Assembly: GCA_037128595.1 (NCBI GenBank)
Contig: JBAXWB010000005.1
Span: 1-64,000, forward strand
DNA from: a bacterium
Lineage (GTDB): Bacteria > Verrucomicrobiota > Kiritimatiellia > CAIKKV01 > CAITUY01
Direction: 5' to 3'
Length of the DNA stretch: 64,000 nucleotides
The position numbers were made by a program, and so were the translations under genes. Shown here one piece after another: positions 28,932 to 37,989 of this stretch. Numbering within the stretch: the first letter of the stretch is position 1; every line of letters starts with the position of its first letter. The notes beneath the pieces were generated by a model. The model made no database searches. It saw only the letters and a list, made by a program, of their open reading frames with translations, and was not told the DNA's origin.

Positions 28932-29786
28932 ATGTGGGACTATACAGGGAAAGTAATGGATCATTTCCGGAATCCCCGGAATGTCGGCGTGATTGAGAAT
29001 CCGGATGGGGTCGGCGAAGTGGGCTCATTGGCCTGTGGCGATGCCTTGAAGTTGATGTTCAAGCTGGGGCCGGATGGCCGTATTTCCGATGTTAAATTTC
29101 AAACCTTCGGGTGTGCCAGTGCGATTGCCTCCTCCTCCGCCCTGTCAGAGATGATCAAGGGCATGTCTCTCGACGAGGCCGCCAAGGTGACCAATCAGGA
29201 TATTGCCGATTTTCTGGGCGGGCTGCCGGAACAGAAGATGCACTGTTCCGTGATGGGCCGGGAAGCATTGGAAGCCGCCATTGATAACTACCGGCTGGGA
29301 AAGACCGAAAAGAAAATCCTGAGTGGCAAAGTGGTGTGCAACTGCTTCGGGGTCACCGAAGAGGAAATCGTCAGGGTGATCCGGGAAAACGGACTCTCCA
29401 CCGTGGATCAAGTGACGAACTACACCAAGGCGGGCGGCGGTTGCGGTAAGTGCAAGGGCGATATTGCCAAGCTGGTAGATAAACAGGTTCATGAGCGGTT
29501 GGAGGCGGAACGTAAAGCCGGGGCGCAAGCGGCGCCCCGCAAAATGACCGTGATTGAGAAAATACGGTTGATTGAGCAGACCATTGACCGGGAGATACGC
29601 CCCTTGTTGAAGCGGGATGGCGGCGATATTGAGTTGATTGATGTTGAAGGGAACCGCGTCAAGGTGGCGCTACGGGGGATGTGTGCCGGGTGTCAGGTAT
29701 CCTCGTTTACGCTGAAGGATGTGGTGGGGGTCAAACTGAAAGAGTTTGTGTCCAGTGACCTGACGGTGGAAGAGGTACGCGAATGA
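28932..29786 (+). CDS. nifU: NifU-type Fe-S cluster scaffold
   Basis: A 284-residue three-domain scaffold. IscU-like domain with Cys35, Cys61 and Cys105 (ACGDAL, FGCASA, HCSVMG); central Bfd-like [2Fe-2S] domain with Cys136, Cys138, Cys171 and Cys174 (CNCFGVTEEE, GGGCGKCKG); C-terminal Nfu domain with the Cys251-x-x-Cys254 motif (CAGC) after KRDGGDIELIDVEG. AAAGGAG ahead of the ATG at 28932 decides this start over an upstream TTG. No nitrogenase genes are present, so a general Fe-S assembly role with the following nifS is likely. Confidence 0.94.
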   Translation: MWDYTGKVMDHFRNPRNVGVIENPDGVGEVGSLACGDALKLMFKLGPDGRISDVKFQTFGCASAIASSSALSEMIKGMSLDEAAKVTNQDIADFLGGLPEQKMHCSVMGREALEAAIDNYRLGKTEKKILSGKVVCNCFGVTEEEIVRVIRENGLSTVDQVTNYTKAGGGCGKCKGDIAKLVDKQVHERLEAERKAGAQAAPRKMTVIEKIRLIEQTIDREIRPLLKRDGGDIELIDVEGNRVKVALRGMCAGCQVSSFTLKDVVGVKLKEFVSSDLTVEEVRE

Positions 29787-30940
29787 AGAATGTATACCTT
29801 GATAATAACGCGACCACGGCGGTAGCGCCCGAGGTCATCGAGGCGATGGCTCCCTATTTCAAGGACCATTGGGGGAACCCCTCCAGTATGCATTCCTTTG
29901 GCGGTCACGTGAAGCAGGCCATTGATGAGGACCGTCAGAAGGTGGCGGCGCTCATTCATGCCGATCCCTCGGAAATTATTTTCACCAGTTGCGGGACCGA
30001 GAGTGATAATACCGCCATCCGGGGTGGAGCCGAGGCGGTCGGCAACCACCTGAACATTGTCACCACGCGGGTGGAGCATCCGGCGGTGCTGGGCCCCTGC
30101 CGTTATCTGGGGGAGCGCGGGCACCGGGTGTATGAAATCAATGTGGATTCCTCGGGGCAGTTGGACCTGGTCCAACTGGGGGCCGCCCTTCGCGATGGGC
30201 CCGCCCTGGTCAGCGTGATGTGGGCGAATAACGAGACGGGTGTGATCTTTCCGGTTCCCGAAATCAGTGTCATGGTGAAAGCCGCAGGCGGGGTATTCCA
30301 TACCGATGCGGTTCAGGCGGTTGGTAAAATTCCGATTGATGTCAGGAAAACGCCCGTCGATATGCTTTCCCTCTCAGGTCACAAACTCCATGCGCCCAAA
30401 GGCATTGGGGTCCTCTATGTGCGAAAAGGGACGCGTGTTCAACCGTTTATGCTGGGGGGGCACCAGGAGGATAACCGGCGCGCAGGGACCGAAAACGTGC
30501 CCTACATTGTCGGCCTCGGGTGTGCGGCTGAACTGGCGCAGCGGCATATGGAATCTGAAGCCACGGCAGTGTCGGAACTGCGGGATCGGCTGGAGTCCGG
30601 CTTGCTGGCGACGTGTCCTGACTCGCGTGTCAACGGGGATCGCGTTCATCGTTTGCCCAACACGGCCAATATCAGTTTCGAGTATATTGAAGGTGAGTCG
30701 ATTCTCTACATGATGAGTGATGTGGGCATTGCGGCCTCATCGGGGTCTGCCTGTACGTCCGGGTCCCTCGAACCCTCCCATGTATTGCGGGCGATGGGCG
30801 TGCCGTTTACCGCGGTGCATGGTTCCGTCCGGTTCAGTTTGAGCCGCTATACGACGGCCGAGGATGTGGATTATACGGTCAAACAATTGCCGCCCATCAT
30901 TTCCCGGCTCAGGGAGATTTCGCCGTTTGTGAAAAAATAA
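29783..30940 (+). CDS. nifS: Cysteine desulfurase NifS
   Basis: Provides sulfur from cysteine to NifU. 385 residues, group I: PLP Lys201 in SLSGHKLHAPKG, active-site Cys324 in SSGSACTSGSLEPSHVL with the long loop, and the N-terminus MKNVYLDNNATT typical of NifS. The ATG overlaps the nifU stop (ATGA), so the two are made together. Confidence 0.95.
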   Translation: MKNVYLDNNATTAVAPEVIEAMAPYFKDHWGNPSSMHSFGGHVKQAIDEDRQKVAALIHADPSEIIFTSCGTESDNTAIRGGAEAVGNHLNIVTTRVEHPAVLGPCRYLGERGHRVYEINVDSSGQLDLVQLGAALRDGPALVSVMWANNETGVIFPVPEISVMVKAAGGVFHTDAVQAVGKIPIDVRKTPVDMLSLSGHKLHAPKGIGVLYVRKGTRVQPFMLGGHQEDNRRAGTENVPYIVGLGCAAELAQRHMESEATAVSELRDRLESGLLATCPDSRVNGDRVHRLPNTANISFEYIEGESILYMMSDVGIAASSGSACTSGSLEPSHVLRAMGVPFTAVHGSVRFSLSRYTTAEDVDYTVKQLPPIISRLREISPFVKK

Positions 30941-30956
30941 TCTCTGTTTTCTGGTG

Positions 30957-31020
30957 TGGAGGGTTTTGCTCTGTCAAAACCTTCTTTGAAAGCTTGATTA
31001 GGCGCCGACAGAGCGGCGCC
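30957..31020. repeat. Pair of constant-loop hairpins after nifS
   Basis: First hairpin: GGTTTTG (30962-30968), loop CTCTGT, CAAAACC (30975-30981), preceded by TGGAGGG overlapping its start. Second: GGCGCCG (31001-31007), loop ACAGAG, CGGCGCC (31014-31020), in opposite orientation. The loops are reverse complements while the stems differ. The first may also end the nifUS transcript. The rest of the 249-base gap to pilT shows no gene. Confidence 0.7.
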
Positions 31021-31189
31021 CGCTGCTCATCTTTCCCGTCTTTCCCCGACTCTCTATCAGGGTTTCCCTTATAGCAGAATCAGGTCTCTCCTCCGTTGCT
31101 AGTGATAGTGCCCGGTAGTATTACGTTCCTTATCGGAGCGGTGCTAATGGTGCTCAAATTACAACTTGGAAAAACGGAGAGAGGCATGC

Positions 31190-32254
31190 ATGCAACAGCT
31201 TGAAGATCTCCTGAAGGAAATGGTCGAACGCAAGGCCTCTGATCTACTTCTTACCGTGGGTACCCCGCCCCAGTTGCGGATCAATGGTCTGCTCACCCCG
31301 ACGACGGCTGAGGTGTTGGATGCAGGACTCCTAGAACGGCTAGCCTATAAGTTACTCGGGGAAGAACGGTTCGAAGTCTTGCGCCTGAAGCGGAGTTTGG
31401 ATATGTCCAAGGGCTATGACGAACTTAGCCGGTTCAGGTTCAATTTCTATTATCAGCGCGATTCGATTGCCATGGCCATACGGGTGATCCCCTTTGAGAT
31501 TCCGCCTTTCGAGGAATTAGGGCTGCCGGAGGTGATCAAGGAGTTCGCCCTTCAACCCCACGGACTCGTGTTGCTCACCGGCCCGGCGGGGAGTGGCAAG
31601 TCCACGACCCTGGCGGCCATGCTCGATTATATCAATGCCAACCGGCGGCTGCACATCGTCTGTCTCGAAGATCCCATTGAGTATCTGCACCATCACCACA
31701 TGAGCGTGGTGGATCAGCGGGAGATCGGGGCGGACGCCCGTACGTTTCCTGAAGCCCTCCACAGTGTATTCCGGCAATCGCCGGATGTGATCATGGTGGG
31801 GGAAATGCGCGATCTGGAAACCATGCAGCTTGTGCTAAGTCTGGCTGAGACGGGACACCTCATTCTGGGAACCTTGCATACTCAGGATACAACCCATGTG
31901 ATCAACCGGATTGTGGATGTGTTTCCTCCCGCCCAGCAGCAGCAGATCTACTCCCAGCTCTCCATGGTCCTGGTCGGGGTGGTGGCTCAACAGCTCCTGA
32001 TTACATCAGACGGAATGCGCCGGGTGATGGCGTGTGAGGTCATGAATGTCAATCAGGCCATCCGGAGTTTGATCCGGGAGATGCAGGTTCAGCAATTGTA
32101 TTCGGTCATACAGACCGGCCGGGAGGAGGGGATGGTTACCATGAATGAATCCCTCAAGAATTTGTATGAGAAGGGCCTGATCGACCTTGGAACGGCCATC
32201 AACCGTTCCCCGCGGTCAAAAGAATTAGTTCGGATGTTGGGATTGAAACAATAG
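31190..32254 (+). CDS. pilT: Type IV pilus retraction ATPase, PilT-like
   Basis: A 354-residue hexameric ATPase of the inner membrane base. Walker A GPAGSGKST (131-139), Asp box LEDPIEYLHHHH, Walker B VIMVGEMRD, His box GHLILGTLHTQD. The AIRAG motif of canonical PilT is not present and the region reads as VVAQQLL without it, so the assignment to PilT rather than PilU rests on overall length and lack of the N1 domain. The ATG at 31190 has GGAGAGAGG upstream. It heads the pilus locus and is followed after 19 bases by the secretin gene. Confidence 0.88.
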   Translation: MQQLEDLLKEMVERKASDLLLTVGTPPQLRINGLLTPTTAEVLDAGLLERLAYKLLGEERFEVLRLKRSLDMSKGYDELSRFRFNFYYQRDSIAMAIRVIPFEIPPFEELGLPEVIKEFALQPHGLVLLTGPAGSGKSTTLAAMLDYINANRRLHIVCLEDPIEYLHHHHMSVVDQREIGADARTFPEALHSVFRQSPDVIMVGEMRDLETMQLVLSLAETGHLILGTLHTQDTTHVINRIVDVFPPAQQQQIYSQLSMVLVGVVAQQLLITSDGMRRVMACEVMNVNQAIRSLIREMQVQQLYSVIQTGREEGMVTMNESLKNLYEKGLIDLGTAINRSPRSKELVRMLGLKQ

Positions 32255-32273
32255 CTGGGAAGGAGAACGCAAC

Positions 32274-33929
32274 ATGAAGACGATTCGGAATGACCGGTGG
32301 ATGAGTGTCGGAGTGTCGTGGTGGCTGGGGTTGGGCCTGCTGCTTCAGGGCGGAATCACGCTGGGGGCGGTGGAGACGCCCATCCCTCCGATGATCGCAC
32401 CCTCAGCGGCGTCCGATCTGGTTACCATTAATGTGGACAATGGCCCCATCGCACAGGTTTTGAATGCCTTTTCCCGCCAGACTGGCCGGAGCATTGTGAT
32501 CGGCGCGGAAGTGACCGGCAACGTCACATTGCGTTTGACCGATAAACGCTGGCAGGATGCGCTGGATGTCATTTTAAAGCCCTATGGATTTGATTATTAC
32601 ATGGTGGGTGACACCATTATCATCTGTGGGAAAGATAAGGTTCCCAAACAGGCAGTCGGGACCAATGGCGTGTGGGCGACGGCACCCGGAGCAACGCAAG
32701 GCCCGCCCCCTGAGCCCTTGGTCGTTAAAGCGTTCGCCCTCAAGTATCTGGATGCTTCCGATCTTGAAGACCTGGTGAAAAGTCAGATTTCGCCTGCCGG
32801 GCGGATCGGGAAATTAGTGTCGCGAAGCCAGACGTGGCAGGATCAGCAGGTCTTCCAGGGGAATCTCAATACGACCAGCTCTGAGAGCTTGGGACGCCTG
32901 AAACGATTGCAGGAAGAGCCCGGACAGGTCAGAGGGAAGATGCTGGTGGTGGTGGATACCCAGAAGATTATCGATCGGATTCAGTCGATTATCACCCTGG
33001 TGGACAAGGCACCCAGCCAGGTATTGATTGAAGCCCGGTTTGTAGAGATCCGTGCAGATTTCATGCGGGATGTGGGGGTGGAGTGGGGGACCGGCCTGAA
33101 TGGCGCCACCGTGCCCGGGGTCAAGACGATCGGGACGTCAGGGGCGGGAAGCGTCTTTGCCGCTGGAGCCCAGCAGATCAGCGGGACGGTGAAACCGGCG
33201 GGATTCCAGTCGGGAAGCGGGTTGTCCGCCACGCGACCGTTTGACGGCGGCATGTCATTGGCGTTCCAGAAATTAACGGACCTTCAGCTTGAGGTGATCC
33301 TGCACCTCATGGAGGAGGATTCCTCCTATAAAATGTTGTCCTCCCCGCGGGTCTTAACCATGAATAATCAGGATGCGGTGATTATTGTCGGACAGAAATT
33401 GCCGATTATTAAATCTGACTCTTCGGGTGGGGTGGGGACCACCACCATTTCGACCTCACTGGAGCGATATGAGGATGTCGGCATTAAACTGAAGGTGATG
33501 CCGCAGGTGTGTGAGGATAACAGCATCAATCTGATTGTGCACCCCTCGGTGCGTGAACTGCTGGGGTATCAATCCGGTAAAGTCGGGACCGCATCGGGTG
33601 ACAATGCCGGTGTGTCCCTTACCGAGTACCCGGTAATCGCTACGCGTGAGGCCGAGACCCATGTGATGATCCGGAGCGGTCAGACGGTGGTTATCGGTGG
33701 AATGCTGCGGGACAAAAAGACCACCACGACCATCAAGGTTCCTTTTCTGGGGAGTATCCCCTTGGTGGGGCTCTTATTCCGGCGTGACATGATTGTCACG
33801 GAGAAGTTCGAGTTGATGATTTTCCTGACTGCCCGGGTGATGGATCCGAATGATCAAGTGAGCGTCAAGGCGCCTGAAGTATCCCGTTTGATCCCGGAGG
33901 AGAAGGTGGCGGCAGATGTGAAGATGTAG
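32274..33929 (+). CDS. Secretin (PilQ/MshL/GspD family)
   Basis: Outer-membrane exit pore of the pilus or secretion system, 551 residues with an N-terminal signal segment (WWLGLGLLLQGGITLGA). An STN-type domain is at about 45-120 (INVDNGPIAQVLNAFSRQTG), then one N1/N3-type domain with a QILIEARFVEI-like strand (QVLIEARFVEI), and the beta-barrel domain with MLSSPRVLTMNNQDAVI and the late signature VPFLGSIPLVGLLFRR. The short periplasmic part is more like MshL than PilQ or GspD. Confidence 0.9.
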   Translation: MKTIRNDRWMSVGVSWWLGLGLLLQGGITLGAVETPIPPMIAPSAASDLVTINVDNGPIAQVLNAFSRQTGRSIVIGAEVTGNVTLRLTDKRWQDALDVILKPYGFDYYMVGDTIIICGKDKVPKQAVGTNGVWATAPGATQGPPPEPLVVKAFALKYLDASDLEDLVKSQISPAGRIGKLVSRSQTWQDQQVFQGNLNTTSSESLGRLKRLQEEPGQVRGKMLVVVDTQKIIDRIQSIITLVDKAPSQVLIEARFVEIRADFMRDVGVEWGTGLNGATVPGVKTIGTSGAGSVFAAGAQQISGTVKPAGFQSGSGLSATRPFDGGMSLAFQKLTDLQLEVILHLMEEDSSYKMLSSPRVLTMNNQDAVIIVGQKLPIIKSDSSGGVGTTTISTSLERYEDVGIKLKVMPQVCEDNSINLIVHPSVRELLGYQSGKVGTASGDNAGVSLTEYPVIATREAETHVMIRSGQTVVIGGMLRDKKTTTTIKVPFLGSIPLVGLLFRRDMIVTEKFELMIFLTARVMDPNDQVSVKAPEVSRLIPEEKVAADVKM

Positions 33930-33957
33930 GAACGCATCGAACACCGGGAGCATGGAT

Positions 33958-35682
33958 ATGGGCGAAACTCAAATCGGCAAAATACTTATCTCAAAAGGGG
34001 TGATAACGGAGACACAGTTGTCGCGGGCGATTGGCGCGCAACGTGACTCCGGGAAGATTCTCGGGGAGATGCTGGTTGAATTGGGATATGTGACGCAAGA
34101 CGATATCGCCCGTGCGCTTTCAGATCAACTGGGCATTTCCTATTTCGAGCTGGATGATGACTTTAAATTGGAGAAAGAGGAAGTCAAGCTGGTGCCGGAA
34201 AATGTGGCACGCCGCTACTGTATATTTCCGGTCAAGAATCAGGCGGATCCGACCAAGCAATCCATCACGTTGGTGATGCGGGATCCGCTGGATGTGGAGG
34301 CGATTGCCACGGTCCGCTCATTGACCCGGTTGGAGATTCACAAAGCTGTTGGTTCAGAGGAACGCATCCGGGCGGTCATTGACAAGTTCTATCAGGTGGA
34401 AGCTTACATTGAACGGGACTTGAAAGATATCGTAGACGTGGAAACGGAGGTGGGCACCGGGGCCGTCGAGGCGGGTGCGGATTCGGATCAATTGCGCGTG
34501 CTGGCCAATGATGCCCCTGTTGTCAAATTTGTGAATCTGATGCTGATGCAGGCGGTCCGGGACCGGGCGAGTGATATTCATTTTGAGCCCGGAGAACATT
34601 CCGTTTCGGTGCGCATCCGGGTGGATGGCCTGCTCCGGGAGGCGACTCCGCCGCCCAAGGCGCTCTACCGGGCCATTACCACCCGTATCAAGATTCTTTC
34701 CAATATGGATATCACAGAGCGACGGCTTCCGCTGGACGGCAGGTTTAAATTCAAGGTCCATGACCGAACCATCGATGTCCGGGTCTCGTCCCTGCCTGAG
34801 GCTCACGGCGAGAAACTCGTGTTGCGGATCCTTGACCGGCAGGCCTTGTTGGTTGACATGAAGGATGTCGGGTTTGATGACGTGATGCTTAAACGCTTTC
34901 AACGCATCTTGCAGGCCCCGAACGGGATCATTTTGCTTACAGGCCCGACGGGAAGCGGTAAGACGACCACGCTCTATGGCGCCCTTAATTTTCTGAAGGA
35001 CCCATCCTGGAATATCCAGACGGTTGAAGATCCCATTGAATATCTGATCCCGGGGATCAATCAGATGCAGTGCAAGGCAACCATTGGGCTGGATTTTGCC
35101 AATGCGCTGCGCTCGATCCTCCGCCAGGATCCCGACATTATTATGATTGGCGAGATCCGTGATGCGGAAACCGCCCAGATCGCCATGCGGTCTGCCCTCA
35201 CCGGACATCTGGTCCTGAGTTCCCTGCATACGAATGATGCGACTTCCGCCTTATGGCGTTTGCGTGACATCGGGATCGAGTCTTACTTGATTGCCGCGAC
35301 GATCAAGCTGGTGATCGGCCAGCGCCTGGTCCGTTTGATCTGTCCGGCCTGTAAGCATGAACAGCACCCGTCCGAAGAGGCTTTGGAATATGCCGTCCGG
35401 CAGAACCCGTCGGCCGCCTCCTGGACCTTTTATCATGGAGAAGGCTGTCCAAGATGTTCGAAAACAGGATTCAGGGGACGCTCCGGGATATTTGAATACC
35501 TGGAGGTGACGGACAATATCCGGGAGATGATCACCCGGAATGCAGGCGCGGTGGAGTTCCGGAAAAAAGCAATTACGGCGGGAATGGAGCCGATGGCCCT
35601 GAATGGCCTCTCAAAAGTCAAGGCCGGCCTGACGACCATTGAGGAAGTGATGAGTGTTTGTGCGGGGGATGACGAGTACTGA
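33958..35682 (+). CDS. pilB: Pilus assembly ATPase PilB/GspE/MshE
   Basis: Drives pilin polymerisation. 574 residues: N-terminal GspE-II domain (IGKILISKGVITETQL), then the ATPase core with Walker A GPTGSGKT (329-336), Asp box EDPIEYLIPG, Walker B DIIMIGEIRD and His box GHLVLSSLHTND; the zinc-binding tetracysteine is CPAC...CPRC. I favour the ATG at 33958 because GGGAG lies 7 bases before it; the ATG at 33952 is too close to that site. Confidence 0.93.
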   Translation: MGETQIGKILISKGVITETQLSRAIGAQRDSGKILGEMLVELGYVTQDDIARALSDQLGISYFELDDDFKLEKEEVKLVPENVARRYCIFPVKNQADPTKQSITLVMRDPLDVEAIATVRSLTRLEIHKAVGSEERIRAVIDKFYQVEAYIERDLKDIVDVETEVGTGAVEAGADSDQLRVLANDAPVVKFVNLMLMQAVRDRASDIHFEPGEHSVSVRIRVDGLLREATPPPKALYRAITTRIKILSNMDITERRLPLDGRFKFKVHDRTIDVRVSSLPEAHGEKLVLRILDRQALLVDMKDVGFDDVMLKRFQRILQAPNGIILLTGPTGSGKTTTLYGALNFLKDPSWNIQTVEDPIEYLIPGINQMQCKATIGLDFANALRSILRQDPDIIMIGEIRDAETAQIAMRSALTGHLVLSSLHTNDATSALWRLRDIGIESYLIAATIKLVIGQRLVRLICPACKHEQHPSEEALEYAVRQNPSAASWTFYHGEGCPRCSKTGFRGRSGIFEYLEVTDNIREMITRNAGAVEFRKKAITAGMEPMALNGLSKVKAGLTTIEEVMSVCAGDDEY

Positions 35683-35697
35683 GGTGAGGAACGGTTT

Positions 35698-36930
35698 ATG
35701 CCCACATATCAATATACGGCTAGGGATGTTTCCGGGAAAATGGTGGCAGGGGAAATCTCCACCTCCACCCGGTTTGAAGCGTTGTCGCAATTGCATGCCC
35801 GCGGTTTGGTTGTCATGGAAATCACGGATCATGCGATTCAGGCTGCGGTGACTAATCACAATACCATGTGGACGTCTTTCAAACGCTGGTCACTCAGCTC
35901 GATTACCTTGTCTGAAAAATCCGTTTTTTGCCGGCAGCTCTCGATTTCGGTTGGATCCGGTGTTCCCTTGAGGGAAGCGCTTGAGACCATTGCCGAAGAC
36001 ATGGACAACCGGGCCTATCAGGAAGTTCTGTTCCGCATTCTCAAGCGGCTGGATGATGGGCTTCCCTTTTCCCAGGCCATTGTGAATGAATTGAAGGCCT
36101 TTGATCCCCTTTTTGTCGCATTGATTAAAACGGCGGAAGAATCCGGCAGTATGACTGAAACACTGGATTACCTGGCGGTGAGTCTGGAAAAAAACGATCG
36201 TTTGGCCCGGAAAATAAAGTCGGTCATCGCCTATCCTATATTTGTGGCCTGTTTCTTTGTCATTGTCTCAATGATCATGACCTTGTTTGTGTTGCCCCGG
36301 TTCCAGTCGATTTTTAGTTCCACGGGCGGGAATCTACCCCGGTTGACTCAAATAGTATTCATGGTTAACGGGTTCATTATTTCGAACACCGTGTGGATCT
36401 TCTCAGGGTTCTTCGTGCTGATGACCGTAGGAGTGATGTATGGCCGGACAGTGGTGGGGCGTTGCCACATTGACCGGTTGATGCTGCGCCTGCCGGTGGT
36501 GGGTGACATTATCCGCAAGATTGCGGTGGCCCGGTTCTGCCGGAATCTGGGGATCATGTTGCACGGGGGCGTTCCCGTTGGAACCGCGATCGAGATCGCC
36601 TCCGAAGTGCTTGGGAACAAGTCCATGGAAAAAACACTGCGTCAGACCCGGGACCGGATTATGGCAGGTAATGATATTGCCACCAGCCTGGACCGGCAGG
36701 TATTCCCCCGGCTGGTGGTCCGGATGGTGGGGGTCGGGGAGTCATCCGGCAAGCTTCCCGAAGTGTTGGTCAAGGTGGCGGATGTGTATGAAGATCAGGC
36801 GGAGGGGGCGATCATGATTGCCATGGCGTTGATCGAACCCATCATCATTGTCGTATTTGGCTGCATGATTCTGGTGCTGGTGATGGCGGTGTATCTGCCG
36901 GTTTTCACGGCCGCGGGTCATATCCGGTGA
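35698..36930 (+). CDS. pilC: Inner-membrane platform protein PilC/GspF/MshG
   Basis: A 410-residue platform protein that links the assembly ATPase to the pilin pool. It has the N-terminal YQYTARDVSGKMVAGEI segment and two T2SSF domains, each ending with membrane helices (VIAYPIFVACFFVIVSMIMTLFVLP and ALIEPIIIVVFGCMILVLVMAVYLP). Motifs FCRQLSISVGSGVPLREALE and FCRNLGIMLHGGVPVGTAIE show the duplicated halves. It follows pilB after 15 bases. Confidence 0.93.
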   Translation: MPTYQYTARDVSGKMVAGEISTSTRFEALSQLHARGLVVMEITDHAIQAAVTNHNTMWTSFKRWSLSSITLSEKSVFCRQLSISVGSGVPLREALETIAEDMDNRAYQEVLFRILKRLDDGLPFSQAIVNELKAFDPLFVALIKTAEESGSMTETLDYLAVSLEKNDRLARKIKSVIAYPIFVACFFVIVSMIMTLFVLPRFQSIFSSTGGNLPRLTQIVFMVNGFIISNTVWIFSGFFVLMTVGVMYGRTVVGRCHIDRLMLRLPVVGDIIRKIAVARFCRNLGIMLHGGVPVGTAIEIASEVLGNKSMEKTLRQTRDRIMAGNDIATSLDRQVFPRLVVRMVGVGESSGKLPEVLVKVADVYEDQAEGAIMIAMALIEPIIIVVFGCMILVLVMAVYLPVFTAAGHIR

Positions 36931-36944
36931 GATGAGAGGGTGAC

Positions 36945-37073
36945 ATGGAAAATCATATTCTCTTGGAATTCCGAACAAAGGAGGTGGATGGTGAATCCGT
37001 AGCGGGGCAGGGACGTGGGATATACCTTATGAAGGGATTAAACGCAACAAACACAATTAGGAGGAAAGCATGA
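36945..37073 (+). CDS. Possible 42-codon small ORF coupled to the major pilin gene
   Basis: ATG 36945 to TGA 37071-37073, beginning MENHILLEFRTKE and ending NTIRRKA. GAGAGGG lies upstream at normal spacing and the stop overlaps the pilin start as ATGA. It may be a leader ORF; no homology is recognised. Within it a strong AAAGGAGG (36977-36984) precedes ATGGTGAATCCGTAG, a four-codon ORF. Either may affect pilin translation, or this is just a leader RNA. Confidence 0.3.
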   Translation: MENHILLEFRTKEVDGESVAGQGRGIYLMKGLNATNTIRRKA

Positions 37074-37468
37074 ATATCAATAGCAAAGCAGGGTTTACGT
37101 TGGTTGAGTTAATGGTGGTGGCCATTATTGTCGCCATTCTGGCCGCAGTGGCCATCCCCTTGATGATGGGGAATAAAGACCGCGCGATGGCTACAGAGGC
37201 ACAGGCGGGCTTGGGAACGTTGAGGACCGCCATGCAGGTTTACAAGGCCGAGCATGGGGGTTATCCCGTCATTGGCGCGGGCGCTCAAATTCCCGGGTTT
37301 ACGGGGTTGACGGTAAAAGATGGTGATCTGGATGGCAAATATTACAGGTCAGCTGGATACACCATGACGTCATCCTCCGCCAGTAATTACACCATGCAGG
37401 CGCAGGGCTACACAAATAGTCCTCCGACGGTCACATTGGATCAGAGTGGGACCTGGGGCGGTCTTTGA
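37070..37468 (+). CDS. Major pilin/pseudopilin (GspG/PilA type), first copy
   Basis: A 132-residue prepilin: short basic leader MNINSKAG, cleavage before Phe in GFTLVELM with Glu5, then the hydrophobic helix (VVAIIVAILAAVAIPLMM). The globular part (KAEHGGYPVIGAG) and length fit GspG or a type IV pilin. AGGAGG directly upstream gives a strong ribosome site, suiting a high-level structural subunit. A paralogue follows after 83 bases. Confidence 0.92.
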   Translation: MNINSKAGFTLVELMVVAIIVAILAAVAIPLMMGNKDRAMATEAQAGLGTLRTAMQVYKAEHGGYPVIGAGAQIPGFTGLTVKDGDLDGKYYRSAGYTMTSSSASNYTMQAQGYTNSPPTVTLDQSGTWGGL

Positions 37469-37488
37469 TAGCCCGATTTGATATTGAG

Positions 37489-37538
37489 GCCCGTAGTCCG
37501 TAACGGCGTTCCGCCGCGAGGGGAGGCCGGTTACGGGC
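37489..37538 (+). promoter_or_regulatory. Hairpin between the two pilin genes
   Basis: GCCCGTA (37489-37495) pairs with TACGGGC (37532-37538); an alternative pairs CCGTAAC (37498-37504) with GTTACGG (37530-37536). Competing folds in a 83-base gap between paralogous pilin genes suggest differential expression or RNA processing. Confidence 0.4.
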
Positions 37539-37551
37539 TGGGGCATAGTGT

Positions 37552-37956
37552 ATGAATACCAAATCCGGATTCACTTTGGTTGAACTGATGGTCGTGGCCA
37601 TCATCGTAGCCATTCTGATGTCAGTGGCGGTGCCGTTGATGCTTGGAAATAAGAAAAAAGCCATGGCAACGGAAGGTCAGACGGGGTTGGGAGTCGTTCG
37701 CAGTGCGCTTCAAGTTTACAAGGTTGAAAACGGCCATTATCCGGATAGTGAGTCAGGCAAAACAATGGATCATGTGACGATCTTGATGGTGAAATCGGGC
37801 GACCTGGATGGCACCTATTTTAAAACAGATGGATATCGGCTGACAACGGTCACGATGAGTAATTTTAATTTGACCGCGACGGGATATACCAATGATGCCG
37901 CGGGAGGGACGGTGACACTGGATAGTGATGGCCATTGGGGTGGAACGATGCTTTGA
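37552..37956 (+). CDS. Major pilin/pseudopilin, second copy
   Basis: A 134-residue paralogue of the preceding pilin. The leader MNTKSG, cleavage site GFTLVELM and helix are nearly the same, and MATEGQTGLGVVRSALQVYKVENGHYP aligns with the first copy in shorter pieces; the C-terminal halves differ more, while both end near GTWGG/GHWGG. This suggests a duplication with divergence of the exposed part. No strong Shine-Dalgarno site is present, unlike the first copy, so it may be made at a lower level. Confidence 0.92.
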   Translation: MNTKSGFTLVELMVVAIIVAILMSVAVPLMLGNKKKAMATEGQTGLGVVRSALQVYKVENGHYPDSESGKTMDHVTILMVKSGDLDGTYFKTDGYRLTTVTMSNFNLTATGYTNDAAGGTVTLDSDGHWGGTML

Positions 37957-37989
37957 AATCAATAATGGGTATCGGGTGAGGAGGGTTCT

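Noticed and set aside
28932-30940. Nitrogen fixation locus
   Set aside because: Only nifU and nifS are present, without nitrogenase or cofactor genes; the pair is common in non-fixers for general Fe-S assembly.
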